DNA of 64,000 nucleotides from Pseudomonas defluvii (GCF_001695625.1 NZ_MBPN01000019.1:1-64000), one strand, 5' to 3'. Numbered from the stretch's first letter, positions 10,275-20,399 are shown. Made by a program: numbers and translations. Notes: generated by a model from the letters alone, not told the origin.

Positions 10275-12450
10275 CGGGCAGTCCTTTCACCGGAGCCAGT
10301 TCGGCCAGCGGCGATTGCGGGTCAAGCAGGGAGGTACGGATGAAATGCAGGTAACTCTGCACCCGGCGCAAGGCCGACGTGTCGAAGTGCCGGGCAAACG
10401 GCTCATCGGTTGCCTGGACGCGGCTGATGGCATGGTCCACCGCAACCAGTGCGCGCTCATGGTTGCTCGCCGAAGGCTGCAGGAACAATCGCGCCAGCGC
10501 CCGGCCCATCACCCTGATCGCCTGGCGCCAGGGTTGCGACTCGGCATAACACGGATGCACCGGCAGAACGGCCTGCTCCTTGCGCAACTCGATAATCGAA
10601 TGCCCCACCTCCAGCACCACGAACATCCAGCGCAGCAGCGAGCTCTGCACCAGTGGCTTGCCGGCCGCCAGACCGTAGGCCTGGTGCAGCAGGTCACGGG
10701 TACGGCTCTCGAACGCCGAGCCCAGGCCGCGCAGGCGCCCGGTGATCGCAAACAGCACCTGGCCACGCAGGTCCTGCTCCAGTCGGCTCCACAACCAGCG
10801 GCTGTTCGGCGGCAGGATGATCGCCCCGGCCGCAGCGCAGACCAACATGCCGATCACCATGGCGATGTAGTCGTTGATGAAGTTGTAGGGGTTGTAGACC
10901 GTCATGTTGTCCGGTACTGAACCGGTGGAAAAGAAGATCAACAGGCCCACCCCGACCCCGAAATAGGCGGGGCGAGACGAGAGGAACGCACCGAGGATGT
11001 ACACCGGTGCCAGTACCATGCAGAGCAACGGGAAACCATCAATCCAGGGGTACACGAAGAACATTTCGAAGAAGCCGATCAAGGCTCCCAACAAGGTGCC
11101 GCATGCCATCTGGAACGACATTCGCTTGGGGTTCGGCGTGGCCGCCGACAGGCCCACGGTAGCTGCCGCGATCAGGGTCATCATCGCCCCGCTGGGCCAG
11201 GCCGTGATGATCCAGTAGCTGCCCAGCACCAGCAGGATGAACGAAGCACGTACGCCTGCAGCAAGCGAGACCAGCCAGTTGGTCTGGGCCACATACGGCT
11301 CATCCCACTGCTCACGTGCATGGCTGTGATCAGCCAAGGACGCGTGGGTCAGGGCATAGCTGTGCATATCGTCGACAAAACGGTAGAGCAGTTCGTAGGC
11401 GGTATGGAAGTCGAGCAGGTCGGCGTCGCTTGGCGAGCTCTCGACAAAGGCCGCGCGCAAACTGCGCACCCGCTCCGGCAAACCCTCCTTGTAGATCGCC
11501 AGTTGCTGGGCCAGGCGCGCCGCGTCGGCGTCGGTCAGACCGCGCCCGGCGTAACTGTCGAGCAGTTCGGCGAGCGCATTCAGGCCGGGCTCGATGGCCG
11601 TGACGATCTGCAATGGCCCGCGCAGACGCAAGCGCTCAAGCAACTGGTGCAGGGCGTTGAAACGCGTGGTGATGGCCATGAACTCACTGTTCAAGCGGCC
11701 CAGGCGACCACTGCGCCGGCGCATGTGCGGGTCTTCAAAAGCGGTGACGCTACGCAGGCTTTCCAGGCCCACCGCTTCGGCGATGAAACGCACGTTGCTG
11801 CTCTCGAAACGCTCGCGCTGGCTTTCGCCACGCAAACCTTCGGCAACGAACCCGGCAAACACCCCAAAACGCTGGTACAGGGCGTTGCGCATCGAGGCAC
11901 TGGCCGATTGCGGCAGGATCGCCGCACTGACCAGGGTCGACACCAGAATACCCAAGGAAATTTCCAGCACCCGCCACACCGCCGCCATGAAAGCGCCGTC
12001 GGGATTGGCCAGTGCCGGCAGACCAACCATCGCAGCGGTGTAACCGGCCAGCACAAAGCCATAAGAACGGAAGGTCCGATAACGCATGGCACCCGCCGAG
12101 CAGATACCCACCCACACGGCCAGGCTCGGCAGAAACAGCTCTGTGTTCTGCGGGAAGATGGCAATCAACGCCACCATCATCGACGATCCGGCCAAAGTGC
12201 CCAGGAAGCGATAAAAACTCTTGGCAAACACATGGCCGCTCTGCGGCTGCATGACGATGAACACGGTGATCATCGCCGTGCGCGGCTGCGGCAGCTCCAG
12301 GCGCATGGCCAGCCACAGGGTGAGGAACGCAGCGCACAGGACCTTGAAAATGTAGACCCAGGTGACCCCGTCGCTACGCGCCCATTCAAAGAACCCACGA
12401 CGCCACTCCAGCGACGCCAGCCAGCGAAACGGAAAGGTCACGGCATTCAT
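10264..12450 (-). CDS. FUSC-family (fusaric acid/AaeB-like) efflux permease
   Basis: 728-residue inner-membrane protein with two blocks of about six hydrophobic segments (residues about 30-190 and 400-540) separated by a long soluble helical region, the AaeB/FusC layout. Typical stretches are RTAMITVFIVMQPQSGHVFAKS near the start and YWIITAWPSGAMMTLIAAA in the second block. Family members export aromatic carboxylic acids (p-hydroxybenzoate) or fusaric acid, probably driven by the proton gradient. Overlaps nodT by 4 nt, so translation is coupled. Substrate is not predictable. Confidence 0.93.
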   Translation of the reverse strand: MNAVTFPFRWLASLEWRRGFFEWARSDGVTWVYIFKVLCAAFLTLWLAMRLELPQPRTAMITVFIVMQPQSGHVFAKSFYRFLGTLAGSSMMVALIAIFPQNTELFLPSLAVWVGICSAGAMRYRTFRSYGFVLAGYTAAMVGLPALANPDGAFMAAVWRVLEISLGILVSTLVSAAILPQSASASMRNALYQRFGVFAGFVAEGLRGESQRERFESSNVRFIAEAVGLESLRSVTAFEDPHMRRRSGRLGRLNSEFMAITTRFNALHQLLERLRLRGPLQIVTAIEPGLNALAELLDSYAGRGLTDADAARLAQQLAIYKEGLPERVRSLRAAFVESSPSDADLLDFHTAYELLYRFVDDMHSYALTHASLADHSHAREQWDEPYVAQTNWLVSLAAGVRASFILLVLGSYWIITAWPSGAMMTLIAAATVGLSAATPNPKRMSFQMACGTLLGALIGFFEMFFVYPWIDGFPLLCMVLAPVYILGAFLSSRPAYFGVGVGLLIFFSTGSVPDNMTVYNPYNFINDYIAMVIGMLVCAAAGAIILPPNSRWLWSRLEQDLRGQVLFAITGRLRGLGSAFESRTRDLLHQAYGLAAGKPLVQSSLLRWMFVVLEVGHSIIELRKEQAVLPVHPCYAESQPWRQAIRVMGRALARLFLQPSASNHERALVAVDHAISRVQATDEPFARHFDTSALRRVQSYLHFIRTSLLDPQSPLAELAPVKGLPDAP

Positions 12451-13973
12451 TCGGTGTGGCTCGGTTTGTCGAAGATCGCCAAGGTTTTAGGAGTCTTCGG
12501 TGCAGCCTGGCGGTCTTCGTCCGGTACGTCGTTACCCGCTCCCAGGCCACCACCCAGCGCCGTCACCAGCTCGGCATGGGCCATCAGGCGCGCCGCCTGG
12601 ACCTGCTGCTGGATCTGCTGCTGACGGAACAGCAGGGTTTGCGCGTTCAGCACATTGAGGTAGTCGGTCAGGCCACGCTGGAACGCCACCATGGCGATGT
12701 CATAGGTCTTCTGCGCCGAGGCCACCGACTCTGCGGCAAAATGCTGCTGCTCGTTCATCGACTCGCGGCGAATCAACTGATCAGAGATCCCCTTGAGCGC
12801 TTCGACCACGGTCTGGTTGTAACGGGCCACCGCGATGTCGTAACCGGCCGAAGCCACACCCAGTTGCGAACGCAGGCGGCCACCATCGAACACCGGCAGG
12901 CTGATGGCCGGCCCGATGTTGTAGTTGAATTTCTTCCCGGTGAGGAACTCCATGGCCCCGCCACCGGTCGCCATGTAACCCAGGCTGCCGACCAGGTCGA
13001 CGTTAGGGAAGAAACCGGCATGGGCGACATCAATGCCACGGGCTTGTGCGGCGACCTGCCAGCGGCTGGCAACCACGTCCGGACGCTGACCAACCAGCTC
13101 CGCCGGCAAGGCCGATGGCAGCTTGAGTGCAGCACTGAGCGACAGCGTAGGACGCTGCAGTTGTGCGCCCTCGCCCGGCCCTTTGCCTGCCAGCGCGGCC
13201 AACTGGTTACGCGCCAGGGCAATTTCTTCATGCAGCGCGTCCAACTGACGGTGGGTTTCCGGCAGTGGCGTCTGCGCCTGGCTGACTTCGAAGTGAGTGC
13301 CGATGCCACCGGCCAACCGTCGTTCGGCCAGGGCCAGGATCTGCTCCTGCTGCTCCAGGGTGGCCTTGACGATGTCGTACTGGGCGAAGTACAGCGACAA
13401 CTGGATGTACACACGCACAATGTTGTTCTGCAGCTCAAGCTGGGCCTGGCGGGCCTGCGCAGCACTCATGTGGGCCATGTCCACGGCCTGCTCGCTGGCA
13501 TTGCGCTCGCGGCCCCAGAGGTCCAGCGCGTAGCTGAAGCCCAACGCCGCGTTGTTGTCCCAGGTGTTGCTGCCCGACAAGGCGCCAGGGCCATAGAACT
13601 GGTCTTCCGGCCAGTTATGACGCTTGATCGTCGAGACCCCGTTGACCTGCAGTTTCTCGGCCGACTCGATGATACCCGCCATGGACTTGGCTTCACGGAC
13701 ACGTGCAGCCGCCATGGCCATGGTAGGGCTGTCCTTGACGGCGAGGGCGATCCAGCGGTCGAGCTGCGGGTCACCATAGGCATGCCACCATTGCTGGTCG
13801 GGCCAATGGGCATCGCGAGCGGCCTCGCGGATCGCCTCGTCGGTGGTCAGGGTATTGGCTTGCAGCGTCTTGCTTTCCGGGGCAATGCCCCAGGTTCCGA
13901 TACAGCCGCTCAAGGTCAAGCTAAAGGCACAGACACTGAGCGCATTCAACGCTCTGATGATGCGACGCGGCAC
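12447..13973 (-). CDS. NodT-family outer-membrane efflux lipoprotein
   Basis: TolC-like outer-membrane channel of about 508 residues with a lipoprotein signal (lipobox LSGC, acylated Cys at residue 24 from the chosen start). Two related halves of long helices are visible (MAMAAARVREAKSM, EQQEQILALAERRL, VSQAQTPLPETHRQLDALHEEIALARNQLAALAG). First gene of the efflux operon, divergent from a LysR gene 187 nt away. Start is uncertain: GTG at 13973 gives a proper lipoprotein signal, while an in-frame TTG at 14021 would add 16 residues; neither has a strong ribosome site. Confidence 0.9.
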   Translation of the reverse strand: MPRRIIRALNALSVCAFSLTLSGCIGTWGIAPESKTLQANTLTTDEAIREAARDAHWPDQQWWHAYGDPQLDRWIALAVKDSPTMAMAAARVREAKSMAGIIESAEKLQVNGVSTIKRHNWPEDQFYGPGALSGSNTWDNNAALGFSYALDLWGRERNASEQAVDMAHMSAAQARQAQLELQNNIVRVYIQLSLYFAQYDIVKATLEQQEQILALAERRLAGGIGTHFEVSQAQTPLPETHRQLDALHEEIALARNQLAALAGKGPGEGAQLQRPTLSLSAALKLPSALPAELVGQRPDVVASRWQVAAQARGIDVAHAGFFPNVDLVGSLGYMATGGGAMEFLTGKKFNYNIGPAISLPVFDGGRLRSQLGVASAGYDIAVARYNQTVVEALKGISDQLIRRESMNEQQHFAAESVASAQKTYDIAMVAFQRGLTDYLNVLNAQTLLFRQQQIQQQVQAARLMAHAELVTALGGGLGAGNDVPDEDRQAAPKTPKTLAIFDKPSHTE

Positions 13974-14160
13974 AGCTGCGAATTCCCGACATAGAAGGTG
14001 GATGACGCTTGGAGAACGCAATTCTAGGGGGCGACAGCACTGGCGATAAGCGTGTATTACTGCGAATCTTTGTTACGAAAACGGTGATAATCCGGCTTTA
14101 GTCTGAAGACCAACACTGTAACTTCGTGTCACAATTTGTCGTCTACTTTGAGAGCGACCC

Positions 14161-15108
14161 ATGGACACCCTGCAAAATATGCGTGCATTCAGTTGTGTGG
14201 CCCAGGTTGGCAGTTTTACTGCCGCTGCCGTTCAACTGGATACGACCACCGCGAACGTCTCGCGGGCGGTTTCCAACCTAGAAGCGCACCTGCAAACACG
14301 TCTTCTCAACCGCACCACCCGGCGAATCGCCCTGACCGAAGCCGGCAAGCGCTACCTGATGCGCTGCGAGCAGATCCTCACGTATGTCGAGGAAGCCGAA
14401 GCCGAGGCCAGCGATGCCCACTCTCGACCGGCTGGCCAGTTGAAAGTGCACTCGATGACAGGCGTAGGGCAGCACTTCGTCATTGATGCCATCTCCCGCT
14501 ACCGCGAGACCCACCCGGACGTCACCTTTGACCTGACGATGGCCAACCGCGTGCCGGACCTGCTGGATGAAGGCTATGACGTGTCCATCGTACTGGCCAG
14601 CGAGCTGCCGGACTCAGGCTTTGTCTCACAGCGCCTGGGGATTACCTACAGCATTTGCTGTGCCTCGCCGGACTACGTGAAACGCAAAGGTGGCGCGCAA
14701 AAGCCCTCCGACCTGCTCGGTCACTCTTGCCTGCGCATGGTCAGCCCGGTGATTCCACTGGAAAAGTGGCTGTTCGACGGCCCTGAAGGCCAGGAAGTGG
14801 TCAACATCACCCAGGCGCCATTCCAGGTAAACTCGGCCGACGCCATGAAAACCGCCATCCGTAGCGGCATGGGCGTTGGCGTACTGCCGATTTACTCGGC
14901 AATCGACGGCCTGCGTGATGGCTCGCTGGTACGGGTGATGCCTGACTACCGCCTGCAGGAGCTGAACCTGTACGCGATCTACCCGTCGCGCCAGTACCTG
15001 GATGCCAAGATCAAGACCTGGGTCGAGTACCTGCGCAGCTCTCTGCCGGAAATCCTCGCAGCCCACGAAGCCGACCTGAAGACCCACCAGCTGCGCATCG
15101 CGACGTAA
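14161..15108 (+). CDS. LysR-family transcriptional regulator
   Basis: 315 residues with an N-terminal winged HTH (MRAFSCVAQVGSFTAAAVQLDTTT start, VSRAVSNLEAHLQTRLLNRT recognition region, residues about 7-66) and a C-terminal effector-binding domain (about 90-295) of the CrgA/AaeR-like type, including FDLTMANRVPDLLDEGYDV. It is divergent from the nodT-FUSC-DUF1656-hlyD operon and shares its upstream region, so it probably controls that pump in response to an aromatic acid; this is inference from position. Confidence 0.92.
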   Translation: MDTLQNMRAFSCVAQVGSFTAAAVQLDTTTANVSRAVSNLEAHLQTRLLNRTTRRIALTEAGKRYLMRCEQILTYVEEAEAEASDAHSRPAGQLKVHSMTGVGQHFVIDAISRYRETHPDVTFDLTMANRVPDLLDEGYDVSIVLASELPDSGFVSQRLGITYSICCASPDYVKRKGGAQKPSDLLGHSCLRMVSPVIPLEKWLFDGPEGQEVVNITQAPFQVNSADAMKTAIRSGMGVGVLPIYSAIDGLRDGSLVRVMPDYRLQELNLYAIYPSRQYLDAKIKTWVEYLRSSLPEILAAHEADLKTHQLRIAT

Positions 15109-15192
15109 AACCTGCAGCACGATCGGGGTCGAGAATGATAGCGTGCTACCCAATAGCCGCTTCATTCTTGACCGCCAGCAGAGATTTCACCG

Positions 15193-16164
15193 ATGAAAAA
15201 GACTGTCCTTGCCTTCAGCCGCATCACCCCGCCGATGGTCGAGCGCCTGCAGCAGACGTTCAACGTGATTGTGCCGAACCCCAAGCTCGGCGATATCAGC
15301 GCACAATTCAACGAAGCACTGCCCGAGGCCCACGGCCTGATTGGCGCCGGGCGCAAGCTGGGCGAGGCACAACTGGCAACCGCAGCCAAGCTTGAGGTGG
15401 TCTCCAGTGTTTCGGTAGGTTACGACAACTATGACCTGGCGTACTTCAACCAACGCGGCATCGCCCTGACCAACACCCCCGATGTGCTGACCGAGAGCAC
15501 CGCTGACCTGGGCTTTGCCCTGATCATGGGGGCTGCCCGCCGGGTGGCCGAACTGGACGCCTGGACCAAGGCCGGGCAATGGCAGGCCACCGTGGGCCCG
15601 GCACACTTTGGCAGCGATGTCTTCGGTAAAACCCTCGGTATCGTCGGCATGGGCAACATTGGTGCCGCCATCGCCCGCCGTGGCCGCCTGGGCTTCAACA
15701 TGCCTGTGCTGTACAGCGGCAACAGCCGCAAACCGGCACTGGAGCAGGAACTCGGCGCACAATACTGCAGCCTGGAACACCTGCTGGCCGAAGCCGACTT
15801 CGTCTGCCTGGTCGTACCGCTCACAGCCCAGACCCAGCACCTGATCGGCCAGCGTGAGCTGCAACTGATGAAGCCCAGTGCCTTCCTGATCAACGTCTCC
15901 CGTGGCCCCGTGGTAGACGAAGCGGCACTGGTTCAAGCCCTGCAGAACGGCACCATTCGCGGCGCCGGCCTGGACGTTTATGAGAAGGAACCGCTGAGCG
16001 AGTCGCCGCTGTTCCAACTCAAGAATGCCGTTACCCTGCCCCACGTCGGCTCGGCTACTGCCGAAACCCGCGAAGCCATGGCCAACCGCGCCATCGACAA
16101 CCTGTGCAGCGCCTTGAACGGCGAACGCCCACGTGACCTGGTCAATCCGCAGGTCTGGAAGTAA
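15193..16164 (+). CDS. GhrB-like 2-hydroxyacid dehydrogenase (glyoxylate/hydroxypyruvate or 2-ketoaldonate reductase)
   Basis: 323-residue D-isomer-specific 2-hydroxyacid dehydrogenase. NAD(P)-binding GMGNIG lies near residue 155, and the catalytic Arg (NVSRGPVVDE), Glu (GLDVYEKEPL) and His (LPHVGSAT) are all present. Length and sequence follow E. coli GhrB, which reduces glyoxylate, hydroxypyruvate and 2-ketogluconate with NADPH. Starts 84 nt after the LysR gene on the same strand and ends 4 nt from a convergent EamA gene. Confidence 0.9.
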   Translation: MKKTVLAFSRITPPMVERLQQTFNVIVPNPKLGDISAQFNEALPEAHGLIGAGRKLGEAQLATAAKLEVVSSVSVGYDNYDLAYFNQRGIALTNTPDVLTESTADLGFALIMGAARRVAELDAWTKAGQWQATVGPAHFGSDVFGKTLGIVGMGNIGAAIARRGRLGFNMPVLYSGNSRKPALEQELGAQYCSLEHLLAEADFVCLVVPLTAQTQHLIGQRELQLMKPSAFLINVSRGPVVDEAALVQALQNGTIRGAGLDVYEKEPLSESPLFQLKNAVTLPHVGSATAETREAMANRAIDNLCSALNGERPRDLVNPQVWK

Positions 16165-16168
16165 GCGA

Positions 16169-17074
16169 CTACAGGCGCTGAGCCAGGGTGCCCAAGGGCA
16201 CCCGAGGCTTGGGCTTGCGGAACACCAGCACGTTACCGAGCATCACCAGCAACAGGCCGAACAACGCCGGCGGCGTCCATTGATAGCCTTCGACGAACGC
16301 CGAAACGTTCAGCGCCACCAGCGGGAACAGTACCGTGCAGTACGCAGCACGCTCCGGTCCCATGCGCCCGACCAGGGTCAGGTAAGCGGTAAAGCCGATC
16401 ACCGAGCCCGGAATCACCAGGTACAGCAGCGAGCCGATGTAACGCGTGTTCCATTCCATCGCGAAGGGAATGCCGCTGATCAGGCAATACACTGCCAGCA
16501 TCGTGGCCCCGTAGAACATGCCCCACGCGTTGGTGGTCATCGGTTTCAGGCCGGCTTTTTGCTGCAGGCTGGAGAGCATATTGCCCGCCGAGAAGCACAA
16601 GGTGCCAAGCAAGGCGAGCGCCAGGCCGGTCAGGGTTTCACGGCTGGCGGCATGCCCCGACAGTTCTGGCCAGAACAACAGCGCCAACCCTGACAACCCC
16701 AGCGCACCACCGCCCATGACGTTGGCCGCGATCCGCTGCCCGAAGAACACCCTGGCGTTGAGCGCGTTCCACAGGGTCGCCGTGGAGAACACCACGGCAA
16801 TCAGGCCACTGGGAATCCACTGACTGGCCGTCAGGAAGCACATGAAGTTCACGCAGAACAGGCACAGCCCCTGCGCCAGACAAAGGCCATGAGCCCGCCG
16901 GCTCATCGGTTGCAAACGGCGGCTGAGCAGCAGAATGGCGAACAGCAGCAAGGCGGCCAAGGCAAAGCGGTAGACAATCGATACCGGGATCGCGACCACG
17001 CCCAGTTGCAGTTTCAGGGCAATCCAGGTGGTGCCCCAGATCACAACGGTCAACAGGTACAAGAACAGGTTCAT
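16169..17074 (-). CDS. EamA/DMT-family transporter
   Basis: 301-residue drug/metabolite transporter with ten hydrophobic segments in two EamA repeats (VVIWGTTWIALKLQLGV at the start; the second repeat begins near LTGLALALLGTLCFSAGN). Start at ATG 17074 has GAGGAG upstream; the open frame extends further but without membrane segments. Divergent from an AraC gene (135 nt between), which may control it. Substrate unknown; family members often export amino acids or metabolites. Confidence 0.9.
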   Translation of the reverse strand: MNLFLYLLTVVIWGTTWIALKLQLGVVAIPVSIVYRFALAALLLFAILLLSRRLQPMSRRAHGLCLAQGLCLFCVNFMCFLTASQWIPSGLIAVVFSTATLWNALNARVFFGQRIAANVMGGGALGLSGLALLFWPELSGHAASRETLTGLALALLGTLCFSAGNMLSSLQQKAGLKPMTTNAWGMFYGATMLAVYCLISGIPFAMEWNTRYIGSLLYLVIPGSVIGFTAYLTLVGRMGPERAAYCTVLFPLVALNVSAFVEGYQWTPPALFGLLLVMLGNVLVFRKPKPRVPLGTLAQRL

Positions 17075-17209
17075 GACAAAGCTCCTCTGAACTGAGGTGC
17101 AGTGTCTGCCCAGAGCACTGGGCCGGGCTTGCACAAACTTGCGCTTTTCCATCGCCAACTGCTGTGTGCTGCGGTGGACAGCGGTAGGATGGCCACAGAG
17201 GTAACCACC

Positions 17210-18085
17210 ATGACACCGCTGGACACCCTGCAAGTCTTCAACGCCCTGCATGATTCACCCAACACCCGCCTGGAACACAGCGCGCAACTGGGTGACGGCA
17301 TGGTAGCGGCCTTGTGGAACAATCAAGACGACGCACGCGATTATCAGGCGCCCAGCCATCACACCCTGTCGTGCTACATAGACGGCGGCACGGGCACGTT
17401 TCGCCGCGAACGGCCCTCTGCCAAGGGAGGCCCGGACAAGCTGTGCATTCTTCCAGCCGGGCATGACTCGAACTGGGTGATCAACGGCAAGATCCGCCTG
17501 GTACACCTGTACATCACCCAGGAACAATTCGCCCTGGAGTGCGTGCGCCTGTTGGACCGTGAGCCGCGAGAGCTGCAACTGCAAGAGAACACCTTTCTGG
17601 ATGATCCCGAGCAGGCCCGACGCTTTCGCCAACTGATCGCCCTGGACTGGGACGAACCTGCCGAGCGCCTGCTGACCAGCAGCCTGGCCCATGAACTGGT
17701 CAGCCATGCCCTGCTCAACCAGGTCGGCTTGCGCCAGGGGGTAAGGCTCAAAGGTGGCCTGGCGCCGCACCAACGCCGGCAGTTGGCCGACTTTATCGAG
17801 CAGCACCTCGACCAGCCGATCAGCCTGGGTGAACTGGCCACCCTGTGCAACCTGTCCGAGTACCATTTCGCACGCATGTTCCGCACCAGCTTTGGGCTGC
17901 CACCGCACCAGTACCTGCTGGCCCGGCGCCTGGCCAAGGCACGCCAACTGCTACGTTTCAGTGACCTGCCCATGCTCCAGGTGGCCCTGCTCTGCGGCTT
18001 TGCCAGCGCCAGCCACTTCAGTAACCGCTTCCGTCAGGCCCTCGGCGCGACACCGGGCGAGTACCGTCAGGCACTACGCAGCTAA
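17210..18085 (+). CDS. AraC-family transcriptional regulator
   Basis: 291 residues. The C-terminal 100 residues form two helix-turn-helices (LGELATLCNLSEYHFARMFR and LQVALLCGFASASHFSNRF) ending GATPGEYRQALRS; the N-terminal half is a cupin-like sensor region. ATG at 17210 is chosen for GAGGT about 8 nt upstream. It diverges from the EamA exporter and converges on the TonB receptor gene, so it may regulate the exporter; the receptor itself carries a Fur box. Confidence 0.9.
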   Translation: MTPLDTLQVFNALHDSPNTRLEHSAQLGDGMVAALWNNQDDARDYQAPSHHTLSCYIDGGTGTFRRERPSAKGGPDKLCILPAGHDSNWVINGKIRLVHLYITQEQFALECVRLLDREPRELQLQENTFLDDPEQARRFRQLIALDWDEPAERLLTSSLAHELVSHALLNQVGLRQGVRLKGGLAPHQRRQLADFIEQHLDQPISLGELATLCNLSEYHFARMFRTSFGLPPHQYLLARRLAKARQLLRFSDLPMLQVALLCGFASASHFSNRFRQALGATPGEYRQALRS

Positions 18086-18106
18086 CCCCATATCGTCGCC
18101 CTTCGG

Positions 18107-20074
18107 TCAGAACGACAGGTCCATACCGACGGTGTAGCGACGCCCGTCCAGAACCGTTTGATACTCGGCGTAATCCACTTCCTTGTTGAAAACGTTGTAC
18201 ACACCCGCCAGCAGCTTGAGGTTCTTGGTCACCTTGTAGGTGCCGCCAACATCGACAAAGGTGTAGGACGGCGTGCCATCAGACATCGTGGTACGCCCCA
18301 GATAGTCGGAGGTCTTGCCACGGTAGTTCAGGCGCGTCCATGTGCCCAACTGATCGGTGTTCTGCCAGTCCAGGGTGGCGTTGAACATGTGCCGGGGCAT
18401 CTGGTTCAACGCCTTGCCCTTGAGCGCCCCGCTCTTCTGCTCGGAATCGGTGAAGGTATAGTTGGTCGCCAATGTCAGGCGCTGGGTAATGGCCCAGTCC
18501 AGAGTGGCCTCGACGCCACGCATCTGCGCCTCATCGACGTTCACCCGATCACTGATGAACTTGTACGAAGTACCCGCGATCTGGCACTGCCCAGACGCAT
18601 TGCCCGTGCTGTCGGTGCAACGACGCTGCTCGGTGATCTTGTCCTTGAAGTCGGTGTTGAACACCGTCAGGCCGGTCGAGAAGCCCTCCAGGTTGTCCCA
18701 AATGAAACCGATCTCCTGGCTGACGCTTTCCTCCGGCTTCAGTGCCGAATTGCCGACGATAATCGCCGGATCGCCACCACCGCCGGTGATCTGGCCCCAA
18801 TCGTCAACAGCCGCACGGATGTCCGGCGAACGGTAGCCAGTGGACACCCCCCCCTTGATCGTCCACTGCTCGGTCGGGTGATACACCCCATACAGGCGTG
18901 GCGACCAATGCGTGCCGTAGTTCTCGTCACGGTCCATGCGCAAGCCGCCGGTCAGGGCGAACTGATCGGTCAGACGCCACTCGTCTTCAGCGAACAACGC
19001 CCAGGACCAGCGGGTAAGCTGATTGAGGGTAGCCGCCGAGGCAAGCTGGTTGCCTTGATCGCTCAGGTCTTCGTACTTGTACTGACCACCGAAGGTCGTG
19101 GTGTGCGAGTCACTGTAGAACGACGCCTGGGAGTTGAGCACAGTGTTCTCCAGCTCCATCTTGCGGCCGGGGTTCTCGATTTTCTCCCGCTGCAGGTAGC
19201 TGTCGGTGGTGACGCTTTCCCAGCGGCCCGAGTGGCTCACAGAGAAATGCGTACGGTCGTAATCGTTCTGCGAGGAAGAAGAACGCGCCGAGCGGCCCAG
19301 GGTGGCATTGCGTTCCTGTTCGGATTTTCCGGCTTCAACGGTGATGTCGTTGTTCGTGTCCGGGGTGAACGACAGTTTGGCCGTGGCACTGTCGGTACTC
19401 TGCTCATTGAAGCCGTTGACGATGTGGTCCTCGTCACGGCGTGAGCGCTGCCCATACAACTGCAGGCCCACCAGGTTCTCCACCAAAGGCCCGGAAATGA
19501 ACGCGCTGGTGCTGGAGTAGTCCCCGGAATCGGAGCGGTCCTGGAACGTCGTCTCGGTGCGAACGCCGCCATACCACTGTGGCGTGACCTTGCGCGTGAT
19601 GATGTTGATCACACCGCCCATGGCATCGGAACCGTACAACGACGACATTGGCCCACGCACCACCTCGATTCGCTCGATAGCTTCCAGCGGTGGCATCCAG
19701 CCCTGCTCGATCCCGGCACCATCACTGTTGGGACGCGTAGCGCGCGAGTCCTGGCGTTTGCCATCTACCAGCATCAAGGTGTATTTCGAGGCCATGCCAC
19801 GAATACTGATGTCACTGGAACTGCCACCACCGGTTACCACTACACCCGGCACATCACGCAGCGCATCGGTGACATCACGGTAGGACTTGTTCTCGATCTG
19901 CTCACGGGAAATGACCGAAATCGACGCCGGGGCATCCTTGATCTGCTGGGAAAAACCGGAGGCGGTCACCACCATGTTGTCCAACTCCAGAGGCAGGCTC
20001 TGGGCCGAAGCCTGGGCGGTATAAAGCGAACACAAAGCGAGTGCAAGGCAGGACTTGGTGAAGCTGGGGGACAT
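18107..20074 (-). CDS. TonB-dependent outer-membrane receptor (CirA/FepA-like siderophore receptor)
   Basis: 655 residues: signal peptide ending at ASA (about residue 24), TonB box ELDNMVVTA, plug domain (SISVISREQIENKSYRDV, VPGVVVTGGGSSSDISIRGM, IERIEVVRGPMSSLYGSDAMGG) and a beta-barrel ending in the aromatic residue of VGMDLSF. The plug and barrel resemble catecholate siderophore/colicin I receptors. GGGAGAGG precedes the ATG, and a Fur box lies about 50 nt upstream, so iron-repressed transcription is expected. Ligand is inferred only at the class level. Confidence 0.92.
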   Translation of the reverse strand: MSPSFTKSCLALALCSLYTAQASAQSLPLELDNMVVTASGFSQQIKDAPASISVISREQIENKSYRDVTDALRDVPGVVVTGGGSSSDISIRGMASKYTLMLVDGKRQDSRATRPNSDGAGIEQGWMPPLEAIERIEVVRGPMSSLYGSDAMGGVINIITRKVTPQWYGGVRTETTFQDRSDSGDYSSTSAFISGPLVENLVGLQLYGQRSRRDEDHIVNGFNEQSTDSATAKLSFTPDTNNDITVEAGKSEQERNATLGRSARSSSSQNDYDRTHFSVSHSGRWESVTTDSYLQREKIENPGRKMELENTVLNSQASFYSDSHTTTFGGQYKYEDLSDQGNQLASAATLNQLTRWSWALFAEDEWRLTDQFALTGGLRMDRDENYGTHWSPRLYGVYHPTEQWTIKGGVSTGYRSPDIRAAVDDWGQITGGGGDPAIIVGNSALKPEESVSQEIGFIWDNLEGFSTGLTVFNTDFKDKITEQRRCTDSTGNASGQCQIAGTSYKFISDRVNVDEAQMRGVEATLDWAITQRLTLATNYTFTDSEQKSGALKGKALNQMPRHMFNATLDWQNTDQLGTWTRLNYRGKTSDYLGRTTMSDGTPSYTFVDVGGTYKVTKNLKLLAGVYNVFNKEVDYAEYQTVLDGRRYTVGMDLSF

Positions 20075-20123
20075 GGTGAACCTCTCCCTGGAAATGTAAA
20101 TTTTACGTAAATAGAAACAGGGG

Positions 20124-20142
20124 GCGAATGATATTTATTCTC
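20124..20142 (-). promoter_or_regulatory. Fur box upstream of TonB receptor
   Basis: The 19 bases from 20124, containing AATGATATTTATT, match 14 of 19 positions of the Fur consensus GATAATGATAATCATTATC. It is 50 nt upstream of the receptor start, next to an AT-rich stretch with GTAAA-T-TTTAC at about 20097-20109 that could include the promoter. Confidence 0.7.
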
Positions 20143-20399
20143 ACCACCGAGTAAAGCGCCTTTACGCTTTTTTACACTTCCAGTAACAATCCACCCAGCA
20201 CGCCAGCGATGAGGCCTCTTGATCCAGAGCAAGCCCACGGACCTTCCAAAGCCTGCTTTTTGCGACAAGATATTTTTCTTTCAAAAGGGCTTGAATTGTT
20301 TCGCCAACTGCCTGACCTTGTAGTCAAGAGGCGATGACTGCCACGGTCCATACCGGCATCATCGATTCTCTTGCGAGCTAGCTGAATAAGGATTGATCT
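20143..20399. other. Intergenic region between TonB receptor and HPF-like gene
   Basis: With the Fur box segment this makes a 325-nt divergent intergenic region. The right side contains AT-rich tracts (ATATTTTTCTTTC near 20270) that may belong to the promoter of the HPF-like gene, and AAGGATTGATCT as its ribosome site. No small coding frame or known RNA was recognised. Confidence 0.4.

Noticed and set aside
12456..13994. Plus-strand open frame of 512 codons antisense to nodT
   Set aside because: Complement of a clear outer-membrane efflux gene.
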